Part shown: piece after piece, positions 34,330 to 43,886 of the stretch
Numbering within the stretch: position 1 is the stretch's first letter
How the letters are laid out: each line of letters starts with the position of its first letter
Source of the DNA: Candidatus Izimoplasma sp. ZiA1
Lineage (GTDB): Bacteria > Bacillota_I > Bacilli_A > Izemoplasmatales > Izemoplasmataceae
Assembly (NCBI GenBank): GCA_002285055.1
Contig: NQYJ01000002.1
Location: 1-64,000 of the forward strand
Length of the DNA: 64,000 bases
Reading direction: 5' to 3'
Notes under the pieces: model-generated
What the model was told of the DNA's origin: nothing
The model's input: the letters and a program-made list of their open reading frames with translations, nothing else
The model's database searches: none
Program-made: the position numbers and the translations under genes

Positions 34330-34338
34330 TGATATAAT
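34330..34338 (+). promoter_or_regulatory. Extended -10 promoter of hpf
   Basis: TGATATAAT, 31 bp before ATG 34370; no clear -35. Confidence 0.55.
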
Positions 34339-34369
34339 TAGATATAAATTAAAAAGGGAGTTGAGAAAA

Positions 34370-34909
34370 ATGATAGTAGACGTACGAGGAAAAAATGGTT
34401 TTACAGTTACAGAAGCAATCAAAAACTACGCAGTTGAGAAATTAGAAAAAGTTCAGAGATACTTTACAGAAGAACTTGATGCTTATGTGGTGTGTAAGAC
34501 TTATACAGACCATCACCGTGTAGAGGTGACAATTCCAACAAAATACTATACAATGCGAGCAGAGGTTTCAGATGATGACATGTATGCAGCAATCGACTTG
34601 TCAATCAACAAATTAGAAGCACAAATAAGAAAACACAAATCAAAAATTACAAGAAGTTTACAGAAAAAAGAGGGTGTATCTGACTTATTTGTAGAAGATC
34701 TTGATTTTGAAGCATTGAAGAGAGAACTTGTCAGAACTCCAGTTAAAGTTAAAAATATCTCATTAGAAAAAATGAGTACTGAGGAAGCAATTACTGCTTT
34801 AGAAGTTTTAGGACATGATTTCTATATTTATAAAGATGAAGATACAGAAAAAGTTAATGTTCTATATATAAGAAACGAAGGTTCATACGGAGTAATCGAA
34901 ACTGAATAA
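34370..34909 (+). CDS. hpf: Ribosome hibernation promoting factor, long form
   Basis: Long HPF dimerises 70S ribosomes into inactive 100S particles. The 179 residues have the N-terminal S30AE domain (IVDVRGKNGFTVTEAIKNYA, then KLEAQIRKHKSKI) and the C-terminal dimerisation domain (VRTPVKVKNISLEKMSTEEA, then LGHDFYIYKDEDTEKVNVLY). ATG at 34370 is chosen over TTG at 34361, with GGGAG 9 bp upstream. It precedes secA, a common neighbourhood. Confidence 0.96.
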   Translation: MIVDVRGKNGFTVTEAIKNYAVEKLEKVQRYFTEELDAYVVCKTYTDHHRVEVTIPTKYYTMRAEVSDDDMYAAIDLSINKLEAQIRKHKSKITRSLQKKEGVSDLFVEDLDFEALKRELVRTPVKVKNISLEKMSTEEAITALEVLGHDFYIYKDEDTEKVNVLYIRNEGSYGVIETE

Positions 34910-34936
34910 AAGAGTGCGCCAACGGCGCACTTTTAT
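34908..34936 (+). terminator. Terminator after hpf
   Basis: GAGTGCGCC pairs with GGCGCACTT around AAC, followed by T-rich sequence. It is the most GC-rich hairpin of the region. Confidence 0.85.
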
Positions 34937-35018
34937 TGATATAAATGATTTCAATATTTTATATATAATAAGGATAATAAATATGGTATTATATTAATTG
35001 ATAATGAGGTGAAGAATT

Positions 35019-37517
35019 ATGCTAAAAAAACTATTTGATCTAAATAGAAAAGAGTTAAAAAGACTTGGAAAAATTGCTGACAAAGTAATTCTTTTAGAAG
35101 ACGATTTTAAAAAATTAACTGATGATGAGTTAAAAGCAAAAACTGAGGAGTTTAAACTGAGGTTAAAAACTGAAACTTTAGATGATATCTTAGTTGAAGC
35201 TTTTGCGACTGTAAGAGAAGCTTCAACTAGGGTAACATTCAAAACGCCTTTTTATGTTCAGGTTATGGGTGGTATCGCTATTCATGAAGGTAACATCGCT
35301 GAAATGAAAACTGGTGAAGGTAAAACATTAACTGCTGTTATGCCAGCATATTTAAATGCGTTATCAGGTGATGGCGTTCATATCGTTACTGTAAATGAGT
35401 ATCTTGCTGGACGTGAAACAACTGGTGAAATCGGTGAACTATTTAGATGGTTAGGATTAACAGTTGGACTTAATAAAAGAGAGTTAACAAAAGCTGAAAA
35501 GAAAGAAGCTTACGAGTGTGATATTTTATACTCTACTAATAATGAATTAGGTTTTGATTATTTAAGAGATCATATGGTTATTTATAAAGAAGAAATGGTT
35601 CAAAAGCCATTAAGCTTTGCAATAATTGATGAGGTCGATTCAATATTAATAGATGAAGCGAGAACTCCTTTAATAATTAGTGGTGGAGCAAAAAACACTT
35701 CAAATTTATATCTTCATGCTCAAGCATTTGCAAGAAGAATTGATGAAGAAGATTTTGAAATTGATGTCAAAGCCAACTCTGTTACACTAACAGAATCTGG
35801 GATGACAAAAGCTGAAAAATATTTTAATGTTGATAATCTGTATGACCTACAAAATGTAGCTCTTTTACATAACGTAACAAATGCTATGAAAGCGAATTTC
35901 ACTATGCAAAGGGACGTTGATTATGTAGTTCAAGATAATGCAGTAATTATAGTTGATAGTTTTACAGGTAGATTAATGCATGGACGTCAGTTTAGTGAAG
36001 GATTACACCAGGCTTTAGAAGCAAAAGAGGGAGTAGAAATCAAAAAAGAAACTTCAACTTTAGCAACAATTACATTCCAAAATTTCTTTAGAATGTATAA
36101 AAAGCTTTCAGGTATGACTGGTACTGCAAAAACTGAAGAAGAAGAATTTAGAAATATATATAATATGGTTGTTGTTGAAATTCCAACAAATAAACCTATT
36201 GTTAGAATAGATGATAATGATTTAATCTTTGCAACTATGCAGGCAAAATATCGTGCAATTGCAGATGAAATTAAAGTGAGACATACAAAAGGTCAACCAA
36301 TACTTGTTGGTACAATTTCAATTGAAACTTCAGAGTTGTTATCAGACCTATTAAGAAAACGTGGAGTTAAGCATGATGTTTTAAATGCAAAACAACATGA
36401 AAGAGAAGCAGATATAGTTGAAAACGCTGGACAAAAAGGATCTGTAACAATTGCCACTAATATGGCTGGTCGTGGGACAGATATTAAGCTGGGTGAAGGT
36501 GTTATTGAACTTGGAGGTTTAGCTGTTTTAGGTACTGAGCGCCATGAATCAAGACGTATTGATAATCAGTTACGTGGGCGTAGTGGTCGTCAAGGTGATC
36601 CAGGTTATACTCGTTTCTTCTTATCTGGTGATGATGATTTGATGAGAAGATTTGGTGGAGATAGATTTAAACGCCAAATTGAAATGCTAACAAGAACTAG
36701 AGACAGAGAAGATGAATCAGCTGTTGATTTTAAAATATTCTCTGGATTTATTAGACGAGCACAAAGACAAATTGAAGGAAATAACTTTGACAGACGAAAA
36801 ACAGTTTTACAGTATGATGAGGTTTTACGAAAACAACGTGAAATAATATACCAACAAAGAAGAGACATACTTTTCCTTGACTCAATTAAGGATATTGTTG
36901 ATGGAATGGTTGATAGAACGATTACAGGTGTCTTTGAACAAAACTTAAATTATGAACAAAAAAATACTAAAGTAAATAAAGAAGATATGTTTAATGCCTT
37001 AAATATAAAGTTCTTTAATCAAGGTGTTTTAGATAAAGGTGAAATTGTTGATGATCCTGATCAAACATATAACTACATTATGGGACAAGTTAAAAAAGAC
37101 ATTGATGAAAAAATTTCTAAATTCACTATCGAAAAATTTAATGAGTTTTTAAAGGTAGTTGTATTAAGAGTTGTAGATACTTACTGGGTGCAACATATTG
37201 ATCAAATGAGTGAATTAAGACAAGGGATTGGGCTACAAAGTTATGCTCAAGTGAATCCTTTAAGAGAATATCAAGAAGTTGGTTTCTCAATGTTCTCAGA
37301 CGTGATTTTATCAATTGAAAAAGACGTAACACGTTATGTATTAAAAGCAATTTTAAGAGACAACCTACAACGTGTTCAGGTTGCTAAACCAACCGCTACT
37401 CATTCTGGTAAAGAAGAGGAAACTAAGAAAAAACCAGTTACTAAAGACAAAGTTGGAAGAAACGATCCTTGTCCTTGTGGCTCAGGTAAAAAATACAAGC
37501 AATGTCATGGTAGATAA
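35019..37517 (+). CDS. secA: Preprotein translocase ATPase SecA
   Basis: SecA drives protein export through SecYEG. The 832 residues include Walker [10 protein letters not shown] near 97-105, [14 protein letters not shown] near 210, the conserved [17 protein letters not shown] and [10 protein letters not shown] motifs, and a C-terminal SEC-C zinc motif [17 protein letters not shown]. The last motif indicates SecB- or ribosome-binding capability. ATG at 35019 follows GAGGTGAAG. Confidence 0.98.
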   Translation: MLKKLFDLNRKELKRLGKIADKVILLEDDFKKLTDDELKAKTEEFKLRLKTETLDDILVEAFATVREASTRVTFKTPFYVQVMGGIAIHEGNIAEMKTGEGKTLTAVMPAYLNALSGDGVHIVTVNEYLAGRETTGEIGELFRWLGLTVGLNKRELTKAEKKEAYECDILYSTNNELGFDYLRDHMVIYKEEMVQKPLSFAIIDEVDSILIDEARTPLIISGGAKNTSNLYLHAQAFARRIDEEDFEIDVKANSVTLTESGMTKAEKYFNVDNLYDLQNVALLHNVTNAMKANFTMQRDVDYVVQDNAVIIVDSFTGRLMHGRQFSEGLHQALEAKEGVEIKKETSTLATITFQNFFRMYKKLSGMTGTAKTEEEEFRNIYNMVVVEIPTNKPIVRIDDNDLIFATMQAKYRAIADEIKVRHTKGQPILVGTISIETSELLSDLLRKRGVKHDVLNAKQHEREADIVENAGQKGSVTIATNMAGRGTDIKLGEGVIELGGLAVLGTERHESRRIDNQLRGRSGRQGDPGYTRFFLSGDDDLMRRFGGDRFKRQIEMLTRTRDREDESAVDFKIFSGFIRRAQRQIEGNNFDRRKTVLQYDEVLRKQREIIYQQRRDILFLDSIKDIVDGMVDRTITGVFEQNLNYEQKNTKVNKEDMFNALNIKFFNQGVLDKGEIVDDPDQTYNYIMGQVKKDIDEKISKFTIEKFNEFLKVVVLRVVDTYWVQHIDQMSELRQGIGLQSYAQVNPLREYQEVGFSMFSDVILSIEKDVTRYVLKAILRDNLQRVQVAKPTATHSGKEEETKKKPVTKDKVGRNDPCPCGSGKKYKQCHGR

Positions 37518-37522
37518 AAACT

Positions 37523-37550
37523 GACTCAAGGAGAAATCTTTGAGTCTTTT
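37523..37550 (+). terminator. Weak terminator between secA and prfB
   Basis: GACTCAA (37523-37529) pairs with TTGAGTC (37540-37546), followed by TTTT. It probably allows readthrough into prfB. Confidence 0.5.
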
Positions 37551-37563
37551 GCAAGGTGGTATT

Positions 37564-38661
37564 ATGGAATTATTAGATGTAAAAAATGAATTTAAGACTA
37601 TTAAAGAACTATTTTTAGAAATTAGTTCAATGCTAAATCTAGAAGAACTAGATAAGCAAATCAAAGACCTTGATCAAGTAACATTTGATCAAGAATTTTG
37701 GAATGACCAAATAAGAGCTAGAAAAGTAATTAAGGAACTTAAAGGTCTAAAAAATAAACAAGATCGTTATAATGCTATAAAAGATAACTTTGATAATTTA
37801 GAAATGCTTAAAGAGTTTATAGAACTTGGTGAAGCTATGGAGTCTGAGTTTATTAACACTCAAAAAGACTTTGTTAAACAAATCGAACTGTTTAAAACGT
37901 TTTTATTACTTAGTGATGAGTATGATAAGTATGACGCAATAATAGAGATTCATCCTGGTGCTGGTGGTACAGAGTCTCAAGACTGGGCTAATATGTTATA
38001 TCGAATGTACACAAGATATGCAGAACAAAACAATTATCAAATAGAGCTTTTAGATTTTCTAAATGGTGAGGAAGCTGGGTTAAAAAGTGTTACATTTGTA
38101 CTTCACGGTGAACTTGCTTATGGTTATCTTAAAGGAGAATCTGGTGTTCATCGCCTTGTTAGGATCTCTCCATTTGATTCTGGTGGAAGAAGACACACTA
38201 GTTTTGCTAGTGTCAATGTTATTCCTGAAATTGATGATTCAATTGAAGTTGATATGAATGACGGAGATTTAAAAATTGATACATATCGTTCAAGTGGCGC
38301 TGGAGGACAAAGTGTTAACACTACAGATAGTGCAGTAAGAATTACTCATTTACCAACAAAAACTGTAGTAACAGTCCAAAATGAACGTTCACAGATAAAA
38401 AACAGAGAAAAAGCAATGCAGATATTAAAGAGTAAATTATATAAATTAGAACAAGAAAAAAAACAATCTGAGATTAGTGCTTTTAGAAGTGACTCATTAT
38501 CAAACTCGTTTGGTTCACAAATAAGATCATATGTAATGCATCCATATTCAATGGTGAAAGATCATAGAACTAATTTTGAAACTGGAAACGTTGGAAAAGT
38601 AATGGATGGTTATATAAGTGAATTTATAGATAGTTATCTAAAGATGAATAAAGGTGAATAG
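37564..38661 (+). CDS. prfB: Peptide chain release factor 2
   Basis: RF2 terminates translation at UAA and UGA. The SPF anticodon-like tripeptide is at 202-204 (ISPFDSGGRRH) and GGQ at 247-249 (GAGGQSVNT). With ATG at 37564 (behind AAGGTGG) the protein has 365 residues, the standard length, in one uninterrupted frame. The usual programmed +1 frameshift (CTT TGA C near codon 25) is absent; the region reads SSMLNLEEL. TTG at 37540 is rejected because it lies in the secA terminator. Confidence 0.97.
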   Translation: MELLDVKNEFKTIKELFLEISSMLNLEELDKQIKDLDQVTFDQEFWNDQIRARKVIKELKGLKNKQDRYNAIKDNFDNLEMLKEFIELGEAMESEFINTQKDFVKQIELFKTFLLLSDEYDKYDAIIEIHPGAGGTESQDWANMLYRMYTRYAEQNNYQIELLDFLNGEEAGLKSVTFVLHGELAYGYLKGESGVHRLVRISPFDSGGRRHTSFASVNVIPEIDDSIEVDMNDGDLKIDTYRSSGAGGQSVNTTDSAVRITHLPTKTVVTVQNERSQIKNREKAMQILKSKLYKLEQEKKQSEISAFRSDSLSNSFGSQIRSYVMHPYSMVKDHRTNFETGNVGKVMDGYISEFIDSYLKMNKGE

Positions 38662-38662
38662 T

Positions 38663-39556
38663 ATGAGACATAAACAAAAAAAATTAAGAAAAGTAACTAA
38701 GTTCGAACAATATGCAATGATTACTTGGGGTATCATTTTAATGGTAGCTGGGTTTTATTACTTTATTATCCCATCTGACTTAGTAACAGGTGGAGTTACT
38801 GGTTTAGGATTGGTGATTAATGAATTATTTGATGTTCAGATATCATATATAGTTCTTGCTTTTAATATGTGCTTATTATTAGTAGGGTTATTATTTCTTG
38901 GAAAAAAAGTGTTTTTAAGATCAATTTATGGTTCTGTAATTTTCCCAATATTTTTATTCTTGTTTGAGTCTTTTGCTCCAACATTAGAAATGGAAAAAGA
39001 TTTTGTAATTGCCGCTACTTTTGGTGGTCTATTACTTGGTCTTGGATTTGGATATGTTATAAAATATGGTGGGACAAGTGGTGGAACTGATATACCTATA
39101 AAAATACTAAATCGTAAATTAAAACTACCCTTATCAGTAAGTATCTATCTAATAGATGGAATTGTAATATTGCTTGGTGTAATTGTTTTTTATGATCAAT
39201 ATGGAATTGTTACTGGATTATATGCAATATTATCAATGTTTATCAGTGGTAAAGTTGCTGATATGGTAGTGGTTGGATCAAATGCTAATAAAGCTGTTCA
39301 AATTATTACTGATAATCCAAAAGAAATTAAAGATTCGATTTTTGAGTATTTAGAAAGAGGTGTAACCGAACTTAAGATTTATGGTGGTTATACTAAAATT
39401 GAAAAAACAATGTTAATAACTGTAATAACTAGGAATGAGTATTACAGTTTAAGAAATATTATTGCAGAAGTAGATCCTAAAGCATTTGTTTATGTTACAA
39501 GTGCAACAGAAATCCAAGGAGATTTTATTGTGAGTGAGGGGAATTACGATGAGTAG
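38663..39556 (+). CDS. YitT family membrane protein (DUF2179)
   Basis: About five membrane segments in residues 20-190 contain the family signatures GVTGLGLVINELF and KYGGTSGGTDI. A cytoplasmic DUF2179 domain follows (TDNPKEIKDSI, TELKIYGGYTKIEKTMLITVI). The role of the family is not well established. ATG at 38663 overlaps nothing useful but has AAGGTGA upstream; the alternative GTG at 38654 is less likely. It is coupled to prfB and to the protease gene by overlaps. Confidence 0.88.
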   Translation: MRHKQKKLRKVTKFEQYAMITWGIILMVAGFYYFIIPSDLVTGGVTGLGLVINELFDVQISYIVLAFNMCLLLVGLLFLGKKVFLRSIYGSVIFPIFLFLFESFAPTLEMEKDFVIAATFGGLLLGLGFGYVIKYGGTSGGTDIPIKILNRKLKLPLSVSIYLIDGIVILLGVIVFYDQYGIVTGLYAILSMFISGKVADMVVVGSNANKAVQIITDNPKEIKDSIFEYLERGVTELKIYGGYTKIEKTMLITVITRNEYYSLRNIIAEVDPKAFVYVTSATEIQGDFIVSEGNYDE

Positions 39557-40985
39557 AAAAATAGTTTTAACAGTAGCTTTTTTTGTATCTGTTGTTGCAG
39601 CGTTTGTGGTTGGGAATACAACAAGTGGAATGTTCAATAGTAGTTATGATTTAGATGTTTTAGAAGAAGTTATTTCAATCATTGAGAATAACCATTACTC
39701 TAAACCAGAGAAAGATGACTTGATTGAAGGTGCGATAAGAGGCGTAGTTTCAAGTTTAGATGATCCTTTTTCTTCATATTTTTCATATGAAGAAGCAATG
39801 AGCTACCAACAAGGTCTAGGTGAAGAATACGTCGGTATTGGAGTTTCTATAACCGCATTTGGTGAATACTTTATAATTGAAGAAGTTTTTAAAGATAGTC
39901 CTGCTGAAACTGTGGGTATTATGGCTGGAGATATAATTATTAGTGTTGGTGATGTAAGTATTCAAGGGAAAAGCCTTTACGAGCTTGCCTCACTGATTAA
40001 AGGTGAAATTAATACGGAAGTAACAATTGGTATTCAAAGACAAGGAGAGACGGCTTATTTATCGTTTGATGTAACAAGAGGGCTAGTTGATAGTTCATCT
40101 GTTATTTCTGAAGTAATCATAAAAGACGATAGTAAAATTGGATATATTAAGATTAATCGTTTTGGCAATGAAACATATACAAAGTTTGTTGAACACCTAG
40201 AACTTGTTGAAGAAGAGGAAATTGATTCTTTAATCATTGATGTAAGATACAATGGTGGGGGATTATTAAGTACCCTCACGAATTTACTAAGATTATTCTT
40301 GGTGGATGACGACACAGCAATGTTTTCAACAGAAATTACAAATAATACAACAACTAGATTAAGTAGATATGAAGCAACAAGAACAGCTTTTAAAGACTAT
40401 AACATTGTTACATTAATTAACGGAAGTAGTGCATCGGCAAGTGAAGTATTTGCTTCTAGCATGGCAGAACACGGAGATTACCAAGTGTTTGGCACTAAAA
40501 CTTTTGGAAAAGGAACAATGCAAGTAGATCTTGATTTAACAACCATAGTTGGAGACCAAATTCATTTGACTGTAGGTAAATGGTATACAAGTGATGGTAA
40601 CTGGGTTCATTTTGATGGTGGAACTGATGGTTTTGAACCAACAGTTGAAGTTGATATTAACGAACTAATTCATCTTGTAAATATTTCGCTTATAGATGAT
40701 GAAATAGTTTTAAAAGATACAGTTTCTAATGTAACAACAAAAGTTCAAAAAGTACTTAATGTTTTAGGTTATGATTTAAGAACAGATGGTTATTTTGATG
40801 ATGAAACGGAGCTAGCAATCGAGCAGTTTCAAATTGATAATGGAATAACAGTTTCAAAAGTTATAGATAGTTTAACTTTACAGAAAATAAATATAAAGTT
40901 AAATGAGTATCAAGATGATTTGTTAAATGACTCACAAATTCTAAGTGCGGTAGAGTATTTAATTGAAAACCCCACAAAAAATTAA
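39549..40985 (+). CDS. S41 family C-terminal processing peptidase (CtpA/CtpB-like)
   Basis: A membrane-anchored serine protease of 478 residues. An N-terminal signal anchor (residues 3-22), a PDZ domain (about 90-165, GVSITAFGEYFIIEEVF), the S41 core and a C-terminal peptidoglycan-binding-like repeat (about 395-455, VQKVLNVLGYDLRTDGYFDD) are visible. The catalytic Ser lies in NGSSASASEVF near 296 and the Lys in FGKGTMQ near 320. ATG at 39549 follows GAGGGG. It probably processes exported proteins. Confidence 0.92.
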   Translation: MSRKIVLTVAFFVSVVAAFVVGNTTSGMFNSSYDLDVLEEVISIIENNHYSKPEKDDLIEGAIRGVVSSLDDPFSSYFSYEEAMSYQQGLGEEYVGIGVSITAFGEYFIIEEVFKDSPAETVGIMAGDIIISVGDVSIQGKSLYELASLIKGEINTEVTIGIQRQGETAYLSFDVTRGLVDSSSVISEVIIKDDSKIGYIKINRFGNETYTKFVEHLELVEEEEIDSLIIDVRYNGGGLLSTLTNLLRLFLVDDDTAMFSTEITNNTTTRLSRYEATRTAFKDYNIVTLINGSSASASEVFASSMAEHGDYQVFGTKTFGKGTMQVDLDLTTIVGDQIHLTVGKWYTSDGNWVHFDGGTDGFEPTVEVDINELIHLVNISLIDDEIVLKDTVSNVTTKVQKVLNVLGYDLRTDGYFDDETELAIEQFQIDNGITVSKVIDSLTLQKINIKLNEYQDDLLNDSQILSAVEYLIENPTKN

Positions 40986-41769
40986 TCTTCAAGAAATTAA
41001 ACAAAAAAGTAAAGAAAGATATCAACTAACTTTTGAAATTAATAATGAGTTTGAAAAAATTACTGTTAACTCAGAAACTGTTATCAAGTATAATTTATTA
41101 AAACCAAAAGAAATCTCTGAAAAAGACTATAATGAGATATTAAACACCCATTCTCACTTTCTATTAATGAGTAAGGCTATTCATTATATTGATTACCAAG
41201 AACGAAGCGAAATCGAGGTCTATCGTTATTTGAATGGGTTAACAACCTCAAAAACAGTAATTAATCAGATAATAAATGAACTAAAGCAAAATAAATATAT
41301 TGATGATAGAAGAGCTTTTGATAATGTTTTAAGAAATGCGATTGAGTTTGAAATGATTGGTCCTAATAAATTAAAAGATAATCTTTATAAAAGAGGTTTT
41401 TCTAAAAATATGCTTGATAAAATAAAAATTTCTTACAATGACTCTATTGAATTAAATAAACTAAGAGAACTTTTTAATAAAGAAATAAAGTATGAAATAA
41501 AAAAAATGTATAATGTTTTTATTAATAGTTTAAAAACCAAGTTTTTTCAAAAAGGTTATAGCCTTCATAATATTGAAACAGTTATTTTAGAATATGAGAA
41601 TACTATTAAAGAACTGATTAATATTGATTCCATATTAGATGATGCGATAAGGAAAGAGATGAGATTTGTTAAGAGTTTTGATTCAATTCAAAAATCGAAA
41701 TTAATTAATAAGTTATTAAGACAGGGATTTCCATATAATGAAGTTATAAAAAAACTATCAAAAGAATAA
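40963..41769 (+). CDS. recX: Regulatory protein RecX
   Basis: RecX modulates RecA filaments. The 268 residues show repeated three-helix motifs: RSEIEVYRYLNG, NQIINELKQNKYIDDRRAF, MIGPNKLKDNLYKRGFS and later NKLLRQGFPYNEVI. The likely start is TTG at 40963, overlapping the protease gene by 23 bp; no ATG lies near the expected N-terminus and the ribosome binding site is weak, so the start is uncertain. Confidence 0.85.
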   Translation: MKTPQKINLQEIKQKSKERYQLTFEINNEFEKITVNSETVIKYNLLKPKEISEKDYNEILNTHSHFLLMSKAIHYIDYQERSEIEVYRYLNGLTTSKTVINQIINELKQNKYIDDRRAFDNVLRNAIEFEMIGPNKLKDNLYKRGFSKNMLDKIKISYNDSIELNKLRELFNKEIKYEIKKMYNVFINSLKTKFFQKGYSLHNIETVILEYENTIKELINIDSILDDAIRKEMRFVKSFDSIQKSKLINKLLRQGFPYNEVIKKLSKE

Positions 41770-41820
41770 AGATATTCCTAATTCATTAAATTGGGAACTA
41801 AGTATTTATATTATAAAAAT

Positions 41821-41845
41821 AAACGGCTATTTATAGCCGTTTAAA
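41821..41845 (+). terminator. Hairpin after recX
   Basis: AAACGGCTAT pairs perfectly with ATAGCCGTTT around TT. The following T-tract is very short, so terminator strength is uncertain. Confidence 0.55.
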
Positions 41846-41861
41846 AAATGAAAAAAATCCT

Positions 41862-41889
41862 TTGAAAAACTAGTGTTTTATAATATAAT
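41862..41889 (+). promoter_or_regulatory. Promoter of the DUF4259 gene
   Basis: TTGAAA, 16 bp, TATAAT. A second TATAAT is at 41895-41900. Confidence 0.55.
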
Positions 41890-41922
41890 TTTACTATAAT
41901 TTGAATAACAGGAGGAATCGTG

Positions 41923-42333
41923 ATGGAATCATGGGCAAATCGTTTATTTGAAATGGACGAGTCTTTAGAATTTATTACTTACTTTAATAACACACAATCT
42001 TTTTCAGAATTAAGAAGAGCAATAGAGAGTGTTATAACAGATGATTTTATTGAATTTAATGATTGTATATTAGCAATCAATGCTTTAGAAATCATTGCTA
42101 CTATAAAAGGTGAAAGCTCTGAGAGTTTTCCTGGTTTTGATGATATTACTGAAGATGATTTAGATCATTTGTTTTCAACAGAGATTACAAGTTATTTAAT
42201 GAACCTTTGTGATGATGCACTTAATATATTAGAACGTGAAGAAGATAACGCAATGTTTGAATTTAATGATGAATATGAAACAGTTGAGGAATATATTGAT
42301 TACTTAAATGATTTAAGAGAAAGAGTTATTTAA
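41923..42333 (+). CDS. DUF4259-like acidic protein
   Basis: A strongly acidic, soluble 136-residue protein. It begins MESWANRLFEMDESLEF; the trait of a short G/ESW-x-x-x-F opening followed by a D-rich segment fits the DUF4259 family. CILAINALEIIATIKG near 45 is a hydrophobic helix. ATG at 41923 has AGGAGG upstream. No function is known. It is monocistronic, with its own promoter and terminator. Confidence 0.6.
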   Translation: MESWANRLFEMDESLEFITYFNNTQSFSELRRAIESVITDDFIEFNDCILAINALEIIATIKGESSESFPGFDDITEDDLDHLFSTEITSYLMNLCDDALNILEREEDNAMFEFNDEYETVEEYIDYLNDLRERVI

Positions 42334-42350
42334 CTCTTTCTTATTTTATT
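42319..42350 (+). terminator. Terminator overlapping the DUF4259 stop codon
   Basis: GAAAGAGTTA pairs with TAACTCTTTC around TT, followed by TTATTTTATT. Confidence 0.8.
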
Positions 42351-42352
42351 AT

Positions 42353-42381
42353 TTGACATCTTATATAAGATAACATATAAT
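42353..42381 (+). promoter_or_regulatory. Consensus promoter of ribU
   Basis: TTGACA, 17 bp, TATAAT: a perfect sigma-A consensus. It is the strongest promoter of the window, as expected for a gene controlled by riboswitch termination. Confidence 0.88.
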
Positions 42382-42392
42382 ACAGTTGAATT

Positions 42393-42557
42393 AATCTTCA
42401 GGGCAGGGTGAAATTCCCGACCGGCGGTACAGTCCGCGAGCTGAAAAGCATGATTAGGTGTGATTCCTAAACCGATAGTATAGTCTAGATGGAAGAAGAA
42501 AAAATTATTCTTTTTTAACGTATGCCTAACGGAGATTTGATTCGTTAGTTTTTTTTA
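42393..42557 (+). promoter_or_regulatory. FMN riboswitch (RFN element) with terminator
   Basis: The conserved RFN blocks are present in order: TCTTCAGGGCAGGGTGAAAT at 42396-42415, CCCGACCGGCGGT, GTCCGCGAGC, and ACCGATAGTATAGTC with GGAAGAAGA. A terminator follows (CTAACG 42526-42531 with CGTTAG 42543-42548, then a T-run). FMN binding should end transcription before ribU. Confidence 0.97.
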
Positions 42558-42576
42558 TTTTAAGGAGGAAATAATT

Positions 42577-43203
42577 ATGTTTACAGACACTAAAAAACTA
42601 GCAACATTAGGAGTCTTAACTGCACTAGGTGCAGTGCTTATGATTCTAGAAATCCCTTATCCTTTCTTTGATGGTTCATTGAACTTTGAATTGAGTGATG
42701 TAGTTGTACTTATTGTTTTAGTAATGTATGATTGGAAATCTGCTTCATTAGTAGCTATTCTTAAAGGAATAGTACACATTTTGTTTAAAGGTGCAATCGG
42801 ACCTTTTGCAATCGGACAACTAATGGCGATGCTAGCAAGCCTTGTTTACATTTTTAGTTTTTACTTAACGACTAACAAATTGAATCTTTCAAAAGTAGTT
42901 GGAGCTGTTATTACAGTTCTTATAGCTACACTAGTCTTAGTGGTTGCAAATTATGTTATTGTAATCCCAATTTATATCACTGGTGAGTTTGCTTTGTTTA
43001 CACAAGTTGCAAGCGGTGATTTAATTGGAGGTTTAAACTGGTTTTATGAACCTGGTATTGAATCTAACTATTTAGGATTAGTTGCGTTTATATTCTTACC
43101 TTTTAACCTTATTAAAGGGGTTATAGTAATGTCAGGATATTTCGCTGTATTGAAAGTTTTAAAAGAGTTAAAGTTAGTAAATTCTGATGTAAATAAAATC
43201 TAG
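42577..43203 (+). CDS. ribU: Riboflavin ECF transporter S component RibU
   Basis: The membrane substrate-binding component of an energy-coupling-factor transporter for riboflavin. The 208 residues have about six membrane spans and the motif LGVLTALGAVLMILEIPYPF near the N-terminus; the A-x-x-x-A type coupling motif is less obvious. LNFELSDVVVLIVLVMYDW and LKGIVHILFKG are typical of RibU. FMN riboswitch control supports the substrate. The ECF A, A' and T genes are not in the window. Confidence 0.93.
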   Translation: MFTDTKKLATLGVLTALGAVLMILEIPYPFFDGSLNFELSDVVVLIVLVMYDWKSASLVAILKGIVHILFKGAIGPFAIGQLMAMLASLVYIFSFYLTTNKLNLSKVVGAVITVLIATLVLVVANYVIVIPIYITGEFALFTQVASGDLIGGLNWFYEPGIESNYLGLVAFIFLPFNLIKGVIVMSGYFAVLKVLKELKLVNSDVNKI

Positions 43204-43232
43204 AACAAGTCAATTGACTTGTTCTTTTTTTA
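43203..43232 (+). terminator. Terminator after ribU
   Basis: AGAACAAGTCAATTGACTTGTTCT is a perfect inverted repeat followed by a T-run. Confidence 0.9.
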
Positions 43233-43248
43233 TGGCTAAAATTCACAC

Positions 43249-43284
43249 TTGTGTCATTAGTATAAATAAGTTATAATACTAATG
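43249..43284 (+). promoter_or_regulatory. Promoter with embedded inverted repeat (probable TetR self-operator)
   Basis: TTGTGT (43249-43254), 17 bp, TATAAT (43272-43277). A perfect 9-bp inverted repeat, CATTAGTAT (43255-43263) and ATACTAATG (43276-43284), fills the spacer and -10 region. Its 12-bp spacing and position suit autorepression by the downstream TetR protein. Confidence 0.65.
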
Positions 43285-43297
43285 TTGAGGTGAGAGT

Positions 43298-43864
43298 ATG
43301 GAATCAAAAAGTAAAAATCCTTCTAGTATGAGATCTAGAAAATTAATCACTGAGTCTTTAATCAAACTTATGATGATAAAACCTTATAGTGAAATAACAA
43401 TTACAGAAATAGCTAATAACGCTGAAGTAGTAAGAAGAACATTCTATAGAAACTACAAAAGCAAAGAAGAAGTAATCGAGTACTATCTCTTGAATTTAGT
43501 AAAAGGACTAGCTTTAGAGTTTATAAAAATTGAGGATGTTAATCCTTATAATATCTCTATCGTATACTTTAATTACATGAGTAAATATAGTAGTTTTTTC
43601 CAGATACTAGATGAAAATAACCTTTTTACATTATTACTTGATGTGGGTGAGAATTTTATTCCTAAATTGAACAAAACATCTAAGAAAGATTTAGGTGATG
43701 AGTTTGATGAACAGTTTCTTGATTATTACCATGCATTTAATGTATCTGGTATGTGGTTTGTATTAATGAGATGGATTAGAAAAGGAATGGTTGAATCTCC
43801 AGAGGAACTAGCACTAATATATGATAAGATATTAAAAGTGAATTTGTATAATAAAAGCAAATAA
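43298..43864 (+). CDS. TetR/AcrR family transcriptional regulator
   Basis: 188 residues with an N-terminal helix-turn-helix: SLIKLMMIKPYSEITITEIANNAEVVRRTFYRNYKSKEEVI. The first helix, the ITITEIA element and the TFYRNYKSK recognition end are typical of TetR proteins with a TetR_C_8-like ligand domain. The C-terminal part resembles the partial regulator at 2-454. ATG follows GAGGTGAGAGT. The inverted repeat in its own promoter suggests autoregulation. No clear target gene lies alongside. Confidence 0.9.
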   Translation: MESKSKNPSSMRSRKLITESLIKLMMIKPYSEITITEIANNAEVVRRTFYRNYKSKEEVIEYYLLNLVKGLALEFIKIEDVNPYNISIVYFNYMSKYSSFFQILDENNLFTLLLDVGENFIPKLNKTSKKDLGDEFDEQFLDYYHAFNVSGMWFVLMRWIRKGMVESPEELALIYDKILKVNLYNKSK

Positions 43865-43885
43865 CAATTGTTATTTGCTTTTTTA
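43854..43885 (+). terminator. Bidirectional terminator
   Basis: AAAGCAAATAACAATTGTTATTTGCTTT is a perfect inverted repeat with flanking A and T runs, shared by the TetR gene (+) and degV (-). Confidence 0.88.
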
Positions 43886-43886
43886 T

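Noticed and set aside
37529..37543. AGGAGA-AAT-CTT-TGA, spaced like the RF2 frameshift site
   Set aside because: It lies upstream of the prfB ATG in the secA terminator hairpin. A +1 shift there would not enter the prfB frame, and no start codon precedes it. Coincidence.
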